A stretch of 64,000 nucleotides of DNA from Neobacillus sp. YX16. Its GTDB lineage: Bacteria > Bacillota > Bacilli > Bacillales > Cytobacillaceae. The first letter of the stretch is position 1; each line of letters begins with the position of its first letter. Shown piece after piece: positions 57,097 through 64,000 of this stretch. The position numbers and the translations under genes are program-made. Location of the stretch: contig NZ_CP126115.1 of NCBI RefSeq assembly GCF_030123505.1, positions 1,068,001 to 1,132,000 of the forward strand, given 5' to 3'. The notes beneath the pieces are model-generated. The model was not told the origin of the DNA. It made no database searches and worked only from the letters and a program-made list of their open reading frames with translations.

Positions 57097-58284
57097 ATGA
57101 GTGTATCACTTAATTCCACTTTGTCTTTGGTTCCTATTGAAATTCGAAAAGAAAAGAAACGTTTTATTATAGAAGATCAAGTTTCAGGTGAGTTTTATGA
57201 AATGCCTGAAATTTGTATTGATGCAATCCAATTGATTAATCAAGGTGAGCAGCTAGGAGAGATTGAGCGGAGGCTAAAGGCTAAATATCCTTATGAAGAG
57301 GTAGACCTTATTAATTTTACCGAACAGCTAATTGAATTACATTTGATCGATAGTATTAATGGTGCAAAAATTGAAAGGCAGGAAAAGCAAAAAGAAAAAT
57401 TAGGATTTTTATGGATTTCACCAAAAATCGGGAAATTCTTTTTTAATAAGGTTACCTACCCTATATATTGGGCATTATTCATCCTGAATATCGTCATTTT
57501 CATTCTTTATCCTTCATTATTCCCACATCATGAGGACATATTTGTTTTTAATTTAATGGTCGTTAATGTTCTATTTTGGATGGTATTTACGTTCTTATTT
57601 GTACTAATCCATGAATTTGGTCATGTTTTGGCAATGAGAGCATTTAATCTCCCAACTAAACTAGAGATTGGCCACCGTATGTTTTTTGTTGTTCTATTAA
57701 CAGATATGTCATCTGTTTGGAGAATAACACCTAAAGACCGAAATGTTCTTTTTTTAGCAGGTCTTTGTTTTGATACAGTTCTCCTCTTTATTACTCTAAT
57801 ATTACAACTGATAGTACCAAACGACCAATGGTTGCTCAATGGATTAATGAACCTAGCTGTTTTTGATATTGTTTTGAGGATGTCGTTTCAATTTTGTATT
57901 TATATGAAAACTGATTTATATTTTGTTTTTGAAAATGTATCTGGTTGTTACAACCTAATGGAAAATGCTCAGCAAACCATAAGAAAAAGGTTTTCATTTC
58001 TAAAATCTAAAGCATCCGAAGAGGTAGTCTTTTCGGGAGAAAAAAAGACGGTTTTCATTTATTCCCTTTTCTTTTTATTAGGGATTATATTAACGGTTGT
58101 CCTATATTTTATGTATTATATTCCAGAGGTAATTTATGCAGCTAAAAAGCTGCTCCCGGGATTTGTTCAACCGCCAACAAGCCTGCTTTTTTGGGATGCC
58201 CTAGTTTTTTTATTGCAGGTCAGTATTTTTATTATCTTGCTTCTATATTCTTGGCGGAAAAAATACCTTCTTAGTAAAATGTGA
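57097..58284 (+). CDS. membrane zinc metalloprotease with PqqD-like N-terminus (M50/YydH-like)
   Basis: The 395-residue protein has a soluble N-terminal domain (residues 1-95) with the pattern of a PqqD-like peptide-binding fold: FIIEDQVSGEFYEMPE, then AIQLINQGEQLGEIERRL and LINFTEQLIELHLID. Six or so membrane helices follow, with the zinc motif HEFGH at 172-176 inside a helix, as in site-2 and YydH-type proteases. It probably binds a short peptide by its front domain and cuts it in the membrane. The 23-residue peptide gene just upstream is the natural candidate. Its own ribosome-binding site (AGAGATGGTG) is weak. Confidence 0.78.
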   Translation: MSVSLNSTLSLVPIEIRKEKKRFIIEDQVSGEFYEMPEICIDAIQLINQGEQLGEIERRLKAKYPYEEVDLINFTEQLIELHLIDSINGAKIERQEKQKEKLGFLWISPKIGKFFFNKVTYPIYWALFILNIVIFILYPSLFPHHEDIFVFNLMVVNVLFWMVFTFLFVLIHEFGHVLAMRAFNLPTKLEIGHRMFFVVLLTDMSSVWRITPKDRNVLFLAGLCFDTVLLFITLILQLIVPNDQWLLNGLMNLAVFDIVLRMSFQFCIYMKTDLYFVFENVSGCYNLMENAQQTIRKRFSFLKSKASEEVVFSGEKKTVFIYSLFFLLGIILTVVLYFMYYIPEVIYAAKKLLPGFVQPPTSLLFWDALVFLLQVSIFIILLLYSWRKKYLLSKM

Positions 58285-58354
58285 CAAAGATTTGTCTAAA
58301 ATGAAATTAATAAGGGTTTTTTCCTCGAGAGATGGGGGAGTTCCCCTATATTGG

Positions 58355-58413
58355 TAACACTAAAGATTTTCTTACAATAAGAGTAAGAATAATTCGTTAG
58401 TGTTATTTTTTTT
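58355..58413 (+). terminator. leader hairpin with T8 directly before the ribosome-binding site
   Basis: TAACACTAA (58355-58363) pairs with TTAGTGTTA (58397-58405), and an inner TTCTTAC/GTAAGAA stem lies within; eight T follow and then GAGGAGG of the next gene. It may end the protease transcript, but no promoter can fit between the T run and the gene at 58428. So any transcript of the following operon must start upstream and pass it, which suggests controlled termination. Confidence 0.7.
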
Positions 58414-58427
58414 GAGGAGGAGCTCCA

Positions 58428-59510
58428 ATGCAGGCAAATACGTCAACAAATCAGAAAGCGGAACGCTCAATCAATGGTGCTTTTGCATCTAAGTTTGCTA
58501 AATCTATGTTTTTAACTGTTTCCGCTATTGTTATTCTTTCTTTCATTGCAACGAGAATGTTTACCCATGTTGATTTAAATCTATACGGATATATGGTAGG
58601 AACAGTTGTTTTTATCGGTGGATTTTTCTATCGCTTTATCGCATGGGGGGAGAGACCGCCAACCAAAATTTTTATCAAAAAGGGCTTAAAGCTTTTAAAA
58701 AGAAAAAGCACCCCTAAAACGGCAGTTAACCATTTAGCTATTTATGATTTTATTAAAAACCGCGGATTGTACCGCTGGGTGCAGCATATGTTAATCGGCT
58801 GGGGTTGTGTTCTTGCCTGTCTAGTTACATTCCCACTTGTATTTGGCTGGATGTACTTCACGATGGATGAAATGGGTCAATATACGATTGTCCTAATGGG
58901 TCTAAATTTAATGACGGTAAAAGCTGATGGAATCATTGCGTGGTTCTCTTATAATGCCTTAAATATTTCAGCGGTTATGGTCATTTCAGGTGTCTGTATG
59001 GCTCTTTACCGCCGCTTAAAAAATATGCAGGCAAGAGCAGAGCAAAAGTTCATCTATGACTTCCTACCGCTTTACTTATTGATATTTATTTCTGTAACAG
59101 GACTTTTATTAACCGTCCAAAATGTTTGGCTTCATGGCTGGATGCAGCCGCAAATGTCATTGATTCACCAATTTTCCGTTATTGTCACGCTAATTTATTT
59201 ACCATTTGGAAAGCTCGCTCATATTCCTTTCCGTCCGGTGAGTGTTTTTGCGAAGAATTACCGTGAGCACTATGCTGAACAGGAAGAGAAAAAGTGTAAA
59301 GTGTGCGGTGACCATTTCGTATCAGTCGAACAGTCAAATGATGTCATTCAAGTACTGGGAGTAAATGCGATCGAATTCAATATGGAAGATGGCTTTAATC
59401 TTGCTGAATTATGCCTTCCATGCCGTAGAAAATATCGTATTTCAAGATTCTCTGGAATACCAACGCACCAAGTGAAAGTTAAGGAGGCAAATCAGAATGC
59501 AAAGGGATAA
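58428..59510 (+). CDS. membrane subunit of molybdenum oxidoreductase, cytochrome b-like, with C-terminal Cys motifs
   Basis: The 360-residue protein has five or six membrane helices (SMFLTVSAIVILSFIATRMF, MLIGWGCVLACLVTFPLVFGW and LPLYLLIFISVTGLLLTVQN among them) with His residues placed to hold haem, like NarI or HdrE-type cytochromes. A cytosolic C-terminus has CKVCGDHF and CLPCRRKYR, two CxxC pairs that may hold zinc or a cluster. It probably passes electrons between quinone and the catalytic subunit next to it. GAGGAGGAGCTCCA precedes the ATG. It overlaps the next gene by 14 bases. Confidence 0.7.
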   Translation: MQANTSTNQKAERSINGAFASKFAKSMFLTVSAIVILSFIATRMFTHVDLNLYGYMVGTVVFIGGFFYRFIAWGERPPTKIFIKKGLKLLKRKSTPKTAVNHLAIYDFIKNRGLYRWVQHMLIGWGCVLACLVTFPLVFGWMYFTMDEMGQYTIVLMGLNLMTVKADGIIAWFSYNALNISAVMVISGVCMALYRRLKNMQARAEQKFIYDFLPLYLLIFISVTGLLLTVQNVWLHGWMQPQMSLIHQFSVIVTLIYLPFGKLAHIPFRPVSVFAKNYREHYAEQEEKKCKVCGDHFVSVEQSNDVIQVLGVNAIEFNMEDGFNLAELCLPCRRKYRISRFSGIPTHQVKVKEANQNAKG

Positions 59511-61665
59511 GTTTTTTAAAGAAATAGAAAATGTACGCCACCCAAATGAAACTCTCGTAAAAACGCACTGCAGCTATTGCGGTATGCAATGCGGGATGAA
59601 CTTACGTGTCAATACAAAGACCAATAAAATAATCGGCGTTGAGCCTCGTTATGATTGGCCAGTAACCGTCGGTAAAATGTGTCCAAAAGGGGTTACTGCC
59701 TACCAACAAACGAATCATGATGATCGGATTTTAAAACCTTTGATTCGTGATGATGCATCCCTAAAAGGAACAAAAGAAGGCTTCCGTGAAGCTACCTGGG
59801 AAGAAGCATATGACTTAATCGTGAAAAAATTCCAAGAGCTGCAGCGTGATTTTGGTAAGGATTCACTAAGTGTATATAGTGGTGTATCCATGACCAATGA
59901 AAAATGTTATCTAACTGGTAAATTTGCGCGTGTTGGCTTACAAACACGCTACATTGATTACAATGGACGCTTTTGTATGGCGAGTGCTGCCGGAGGATTT
60001 TTGAGATCCTTCGGAGTCGACCGTGGATCAACCTTACCATGGACAGATCTTCATGAAACAGATTGTTTGTTTATCGCAGGAAGCAACACGGCAGAATGCC
60101 ACCCAACATCTATGTTTAGAGTTTGGGCAGTTCAAGAGCGTGGTGGTTATTTAATCGTAGCAGATCCTCGTGAAACACCCATTGCCAGAAGAGCAGATGT
60201 CCACTTGGATTTAAGACCAGGAACCGATCTTGCCCTTGCAAATGGAATTTTAAATTTATTAATCCAGAACGGCTATGCAGATGAAGAATTCGTAAACAAC
60301 CATACAAACGGCTTTGAGGAAACAAAAGAACTAGTGAAAGAATTCACACCAGAATATACGAGTGAACTTACTGGAGTTGCACCAGAGAAAATCATTCGTG
60401 CAGCTGAAATTTATGGAAAAGCACCAAATGCAATCGTTATGTTTGCCCGCGGAATTGAGCAGCAGGTTAAAGGAGTAGATAATGTTTCTGGATATACGAA
60501 TATGGCGTTAGTGACTGGCAAAATTGGCCGTCCAAAAGCAGGGGTTGCTACTTTTACAGGCCAGGGGAATGGCCAAGGCGGACGTGAACACGGTCAAAAG
60601 GCAGATGCACTTCCAGGTTACCGAAAAATTAATAATCCTGAGCATGTTAAGGCGGTAGCCAAGGTATGGGGCATTGAACCAGAAGAAATGCCAAAAGAGG
60701 GTGTCTCCGCTTATGAAATGTTTGGTTTGATGGAGCAAAAGGTCATCCGTGGATTATATTTATTGTGCTCAAATCCAGCGGTTTCTGCACCAAACTTAAA
60801 TTACGTACGTGAGCAGATGAAAAACCTTGATTTTATGGTTTGTTCGGATTTCTACCTTTCAGAATCAGCGGAATTTGCAGATGTTATACTTCCAACCACT
60901 ACTTGGTCTGAAGATGAAGGAACCGTTACAAATCTAGAAGGACGCTGTATAAAAATTAACAAGGCACAAGAGCCGCTTGGTGAATCTAAACCAGATTGGC
61001 AAATCCATGTTGAATTGTGTGAACGTCTTGGCAGAGGAAAATATTTCTCACATTTAAAAACAGCTAAAGATGTTGCTGATGAATTCCGCTTAGCTTCAAA
61101 AGGCGGCTATGCGGATTATTATGGAATCACCTGGGATAAAATCGAAAAACAAGATGGTGTATTCTGGCCTTGTAAAGATGAGAATGATCCTGGAACACCA
61201 CATATGTTCCTAGATAAAAAATTCTATCATCCAGATGGAAAGGCGAAAATATGTGCCCTTCCATACCGTCCACCGGCTGAAGAGCCCGATGAAGAATATC
61301 CATTGCGCTTAACCACTGGACGCGTTGTTTATCATTATCTATCTGGGAACCAAACAAGAAGAATCAACTTCCTACGGGATATGTGTCCAGAGCCGTACGT
61401 AGAAGTACACCCAGAAACAGCTGAAAAATATAACATAAATCATGAAGAAATGGTTCGTTTATATACTCGCAGAGGCGAAGCAGAGTATAAAGTAAAAGTC
61501 ACAGAAGCTATCCGAAAAGATACGGTTTTTGTACCTTATCATTTTGGTCATGATAAATCTATTAATCTATTAACGATTGCTGCTCTTGATCCAATGTCAA
61601 GAATGCCGGAATTTAAAGCTTGTGCAGCGCAGATTGAAAAACTTGAACTAAAGAAGGTGCAGTAA
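59497..61665 (+). CDS. molybdopterin oxidoreductase, probable nitrate reductase-like catalytic subunit
   Basis: The 722-residue protein belongs to the DMSO reductase family. An N-terminal 4Fe-4S site has C25, C28, C32 and C62 (HCSYCGMQCG...KMCPKG). A probable Mo-ligand Cys160 is in NGRFCMASAAGG, as in assimilatory and periplasmic nitrate reductases. GRPKAGVATFTGQGNGQGGREHGQ and the C-terminal molydopterin-binding domain (LRLTTGRVVYHYLSGNQTR) follow. No Tat signal is present, so it is cytosolic. Nitrate is the best guess, formate or another oxyanion is possible. AAGGAGGCAAATCAGA precedes the ATG, which lies inside the end of the membrane-subunit gene. Confidence 0.8.
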   Translation: MQRDKFFKEIENVRHPNETLVKTHCSYCGMQCGMNLRVNTKTNKIIGVEPRYDWPVTVGKMCPKGVTAYQQTNHDDRILKPLIRDDASLKGTKEGFREATWEEAYDLIVKKFQELQRDFGKDSLSVYSGVSMTNEKCYLTGKFARVGLQTRYIDYNGRFCMASAAGGFLRSFGVDRGSTLPWTDLHETDCLFIAGSNTAECHPTSMFRVWAVQERGGYLIVADPRETPIARRADVHLDLRPGTDLALANGILNLLIQNGYADEEFVNNHTNGFEETKELVKEFTPEYTSELTGVAPEKIIRAAEIYGKAPNAIVMFARGIEQQVKGVDNVSGYTNMALVTGKIGRPKAGVATFTGQGNGQGGREHGQKADALPGYRKINNPEHVKAVAKVWGIEPEEMPKEGVSAYEMFGLMEQKVIRGLYLLCSNPAVSAPNLNYVREQMKNLDFMVCSDFYLSESAEFADVILPTTTWSEDEGTVTNLEGRCIKINKAQEPLGESKPDWQIHVELCERLGRGKYFSHLKTAKDVADEFRLASKGGYADYYGITWDKIEKQDGVFWPCKDENDPGTPHMFLDKKFYHPDGKAKICALPYRPPAEEPDEEYPLRLTTGRVVYHYLSGNQTRRINFLRDMCPEPYVEVHPETAEKYNINHEEMVRLYTRRGEAEYKVKVTEAIRKDTVFVPYHFGHDKSINLLTIAALDPMSRMPEFKACAAQIEKLELKKVQ

Positions 61666-62226
61666 ATGAAAAAGAGGCTATATTTAGAACTTGAAAACTG
61701 TATAGGCTGCCGCTCGTGTTTGGCTGCCTGCACACAGTGCGGTGGTCATGAAGAGCGTAACCGTAACTATGTATACGATGTTAACCCGCTTGTTAACCGT
61801 CAAACCATGCCTCTAATGTGCCTTCACTGTGTGAATCCAGCATGTGCGAGAAGCTGTCCGGCACAAGCAATCCAAATTCATGAAACAGGAGCTGTTCTTT
61901 CAGCTCTTGTGGAAAAGTGTATTGGCTGCCAAAACTGTACGATTGCCTGCCCTTACGGTATTCCAAAGTTTGATACCGAGCAAAATCTAATGTATAAGTG
62001 CGATCTATGTATCGACCGTACAAAAGACGGAATCCCTCCAATGTGTGCAAGCGTATGTCCGTCCAATACTTTGCAATGGTTAACAGATGAAGAAATTGAA
62101 GCGAAGCAAAAGCAATTTAATTTAGATAACGGTAAATGGGTTACAAGCATGCCTTATTTAGAAGGCGAAACAAATGTTAGAGTGAATCTCCCTGGAATCC
62201 TGCAGGGTGTCACGAAATTGTTTTAG
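61666..62226 (+). CDS. four-cluster ferredoxin subunit (DmsB/NrfC-like)
   Basis: The 186-residue protein has four cysteine groups for four 4Fe-4S clusters: CIGCRSCLAAC, CLHCVNPACARSC, CIGCQNCTIACPYG, and CDLC with CASVCPS. It is the usual electron-transfer partner of DMSO-reductase-family enzymes. It starts directly at the stop of the catalytic subunit with AAGAAGGTGCAG upstream, so the two are made in step. No signal peptide is present. Confidence 0.93.
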   Translation: MKKRLYLELENCIGCRSCLAACTQCGGHEERNRNYVYDVNPLVNRQTMPLMCLHCVNPACARSCPAQAIQIHETGAVLSALVEKCIGCQNCTIACPYGIPKFDTEQNLMYKCDLCIDRTKDGIPPMCASVCPSNTLQWLTDEEIEAKQKQFNLDNGKWVTSMPYLEGETNVRVNLPGILQGVTKLF

Positions 62227-62237
62227 GAGGGATTAAC

Positions 62238-62762
62238 ATGACAGATAAAAATAATAAAATCCCGTTCAATGAAGATAACTATACACATAATATAAACCGC
62301 AATAATGAAAGAAAATTGGACCGCCGCGGTTTTATGAAAACATTAGTCGGTGCTGCGGGTGTATTTGCAGTTTCTTCTCTTCCGTGGGGTGTATTGGCTG
62401 CGAAAGAGCTTAACGGACTGGGAGACAAAAAATATCCAAAACAGAAAATTATCGATGTAAAGTCTTTACCTATTGGCGATGCAGTAGATTTCCATTTTCC
62501 AGGTGAACATGATAGCGCGATTTTAATTAGGCTATCCGAGGAGAAATATGTTGCTTATCAAAATGCGTGTACTCATCTTCGCTGCCCTGTATTTTGGAAG
62601 AAAGATGAGGGCGAAATGCTCTGCCCATGTCATCACGGGAAATTTGACGTTGAAACAGGTGCGCCTACAGCTGGTCCTCCAAGACGCCCGCTCCCTGAGA
62701 TTTATGTGAAAGTAGAAAACGGAACAGTTTATGCTGTTGGGGTGAAGCGCTATGAAGCGTAG
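62238..62762 (+). CDS. Rieske 2Fe-2S protein with Tat signal
   Basis: The 174-residue protein has a twin-arginine motif (DRRGFMKTLVGAAGVFAV), then a Rieske domain with CTHLRC and CPCHHGKFD, giving the Cys-x-His and Cys-x2-His ligands of a 2Fe-2S cluster. It ends GPPRRPLPEIYVKVENGTVYAVG, as in other Rieske proteins. The Tat signal places it outside, perhaps held by its N-terminal helix, whereas the catalytic subunit has none. It may link the quinol pool or cytochrome to the complex. AGGAGGGATTAAC precedes the ATG. Confidence 0.92.
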   Translation: MTDKNNKIPFNEDNYTHNINRNNERKLDRRGFMKTLVGAAGVFAVSSLPWGVLAAKELNGLGDKKYPKQKIIDVKSLPIGDAVDFHFPGEHDSAILIRLSEEKYVAYQNACTHLRCPVFWKKDEGEMLCPCHHGKFDVETGAPTAGPPRRPLPEIYVKVENGTVYAVGVKRYEA

Positions 62763-62943
62763 TTATGGAAGTGTTGCGCTCCTTTTAGTCATATTAATGT
62801 TAAATATAATAGCTACACAATTTATGGTTCATCAGTATTTTTATGAAAATTATACGAACACAATTGTTGCAGCAGTCATCAATGTAATCCTTTTCCCTGC
62901 CGCATTCCTTATTTATAAAAAAGGTGTGAAAATCAATGAATAG
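62752..62943 (+). CDS. small two-helix membrane protein
   Basis: The 63-residue protein has two membrane helices (VALLLVILMLNIIATQFMV and TIVAAVINVILFPAAFLIY). It overlaps the Rieske gene by 11 bases and the next gene by eight, so it clearly belongs to the operon. It may help to assemble or anchor the complex; no family is recognised. Confidence 0.7.
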   Translation: MKRSYGSVALLLVILMLNIIATQFMVHQYFYENYTNTIVAAVINVILFPAAFLIYKKGVKINE

Positions 62944-63247
62944 TGAAACGTATCTAGATTTTTGTTTTATACGAGAACAAACAGGTGATTTTGCTGCCGA
63001 TATTGATGAATTATTGAAAAGCATGTTTGGGAAAAAGCGATTAAATTGGTTTCTAGAGGAAAAGACAATAGAGGGAGCAGAAATGGTAATCGCAGAAGTA
63101 AAAGGAATGAGCGATTGGAGTTCAGAGGAAGAAACCATCCTATTCCTTGAGGACCATGCAGATTCAAAGTTTTGGGAGTATCTGCAAGGTTACAAAATGT
63201 TCATCTATCCAGCCAAGAAGGGATGTAACAGCTGTGGAACCCATTAA
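62936..63247 (+). CDS. small soluble protein, unknown
   Basis: The 103-residue acidic protein starts MNSETYLDFCFIREQTGDFA and ends with a basic Cys pair, KKGCNSCGTH. The last part could bind a metal. It has no known family that I can name. It overlaps both neighbours (8 and 14 bases), which supports it as a member of the oxidoreductase operon, perhaps an assembly factor. Confidence 0.6.
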   Translation: MNSETYLDFCFIREQTGDFAADIDELLKSMFGKKRLNWFLEEKTIEGAEMVIAEVKGMSDWSSEEETILFLEDHADSKFWEYLQGYKMFIYPAKKGCNSCGTH

Positions 63248-63506
63248 TGTAGATGAATTGCAGAGATTCGTTGGGGCAACAATGAAAATAGCGATAGAAG
63301 ATATAGAGGGCGGGGATCAAGCCCCAGTTGTTAAGAAAATGATAAAAAAAGTTCAGACCTGTCCTGATCATACGCATGTCCGTTTTTATTTTGATACTAT
63401 CTCTTTTTTAGCAGTCCCACTTAACAGCAAAGTAAATCAATCGGAAGCTAGCTTCTCAGCTTCTGACCTAGTTAGTGGTTTAACCTATACATTTCAAAAA
63501 GTCTAG
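63234..63506 (+). CDS. small protein, unknown, end of oxidoreductase operon
   Basis: A GTG at 63234 behind AAGAAGGGA opens a 90-codon frame (VEPINVDELQRFVGATMKIA, then IEDIEGGDQAPVVKKMIKKV). It overlaps the end of the previous gene by 14 bases. The frame is open further upstream to 63147, but that part is antiphase to the previous gene. The product is soluble; function unknown. The next gene follows 22 bases later. Confidence 0.55.
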   Translation: MEPINVDELQRFVGATMKIAIEDIEGGDQAPVVKKMIKKVQTCPDHTHVRFYFDTISFLAVPLNSKVNQSEASFSASDLVSGLTYTFQKV

Positions 63507-63528
63507 CAAAAGGTCACGGGGGTAAAGT

Positions 63529-64000
63529 ATGGAGCATTCTGCCTCAAAGCAACAAATTCGTTCTTATATTATTCAATCACAAGAGGAAGAAATTAAACGT
63601 ATTTCTTTGGAGCTGCATGAAGGTGTTGGTCAAAATCTATTTAGTATTCTTACTGGATTACAATTTGTTGAATCAGGATTAAGTCAGCCTCATTTGAAAA
63701 ACTATTTACATGAAATGACTCAGTTGATTGAAAGAACGATACAAGAGATTAGATTACTCTCAGTCGAGCTCCATCCCCCAGCCTTAACCACACTTGGCTT
63801 ACTGCCAGCAATTAAGAGCTATATTAAATTATATACCTCAACATTTGGAGTTCTTGTTGATTTAGAATCAATTGGGGAAGAGAAACCAATTCAAGAGCAA
63901 AAGAGTGTTGCGGTTTTTCGAGTTTGCCAGGAGGCACTTACAAATATCGCGAAACATGCTGATACATCGAATATGAAAATGAGTTTGTTTTGGAAGGAAG
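63529..64000 (+). CDS. NreB/NarX-type sensor histidine kinase, N-terminal part (cut by window edge)
   Basis: The first 157 codons are present. ISLELHEGVGQNLFSIL carries the HisKA_3 phospho-acceptor His, and EIRLLSVELHPPALTTLGLLPAI is the following conserved block of the NarX/NreB/DegS family. FRVCQEALTNIAKHADTS is the N-box of the ATPase domain. There is no sensor domain before the His, so it is cytosolic and may sense through a partner. The place after a probable nitrate-reductase operon suggests control by nitrate or oxygen. GGGGGTAAAGT precedes the ATG. Confidence 0.88.
   Translation, partial: MEHSASKQQIRSYIIQSQEEEIKRISLELHEGVGQNLFSILTGLQFVESGLSQPHLKNYLHEMTQLIERTIQEIRLLSVELHPPALTTLGLLPAIKSYIKLYTSTFGVLVDLESIGEEKPIQEQKSVAVFRVCQEALTNIAKHADTSNMKMSLFWKE

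Noticed and set aside
63147..63233. Upstream extension of the last small protein (MRTMQIQSFGSICKV)
   Set aside because: It overlaps the previous gene by 100 bases in another frame without a ribosome-binding site; GTG 63234 fits better.

Overview
The window is a piece of a low-GC, endospore-forming Bacillaceae chromosome, most like Bacillus/Neobacillus. The basis is strong AGGAGG ribosome-binding sites, GTG and TTG starts, a TnrA regulator with TnrA boxes, a T-box-controlled ilv-leu operon, a gerA-type germination operon and a KinB-like kinase. The species cannot be named from the sequence. Both ends cut genes: an acetyltransferase at the left and a NreB-like kinase at the right.

Layout. 1-3.8 kb: acetyltransferase tail, a histidine phosphatase-GNAT fusion, a methyltransferase-like gene, two small genes, a 17-copy 52-bp non-coding tandem array and a ynfA-type membrane gene. 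3.8-15.2 kb, minus strand: a full branched-chain amino acid block in the order ilvE-ilvD-[T-box]-ilvB-ilvH-ilvC-leuA-leuB-leuC-leuD. 15.3-19.9 kb: an exonuclease/nucleotidyltransferase pair, ammonium transporter and tnrA with three perfect TnrA boxes, and small genes. 20-22.5 kb: a polar amino acid ABC transporter. 22.5-31.5 kb: zinc-ribbon protein, a 917-residue TPR/dynamin-like GTPase, DUF1761, a glycerophosphodiesterase, a 2-hydroxyacid dehydrogenase, an MFS carrier and a cell-wall-anchored SGNH hydrolase. 31.7-36 kb: two acyl-CoA ligases around an acyl-CoA dehydrogenase, then a 20-bp tandem array of about 27 copies. 36.7-43.7 kb: recQ, an FNT channel, radical-SAM yfkAB, an MFS carrier and a two-part ThrE-like exporter. 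43.8-45.7 kb: a class C-like group II intron sitting directly behind the exporter terminator. 45.8-49.5 kb: gerA/B/C-type germination operon. 50-53.1 kb: a K+ channel facing a DUF350/ATP-grasp/lipoprotein operon.

53.2-58.3 kb is the most unusual part. It holds a decayed kinase, an intact membrane histidine kinase, and a membrane HD-GYP protein whose N-terminal membrane module is clearly related to that of the kinase. A 23-residue Cys-Trp-Trp-Cys peptide gene overlaps the HD-GYP stop codon by ATGA and has a perfect ribosome-binding site. After a terminator-like hairpin comes an integral-membrane HExxH metalloprotease with a PqqD-like N-terminus. I read this as a candidate peptide production and sensing locus.

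58.3-64 kb: an operon for a membrane-linked molybdenum oxidoreductase, probably nitrate-reductase-like. It has a membrane subunit, a Mo/4Fe-4S catalytic subunit, a four-cluster ferredoxin subunit, a Tat-type Rieske protein and three small proteins, followed by a NreB/NarX-type kinase. A terminator hairpin directly before the first ribosome-binding site suggests conditional readthrough. All assignments are by eye from motifs and family knowledge; no database search was run.
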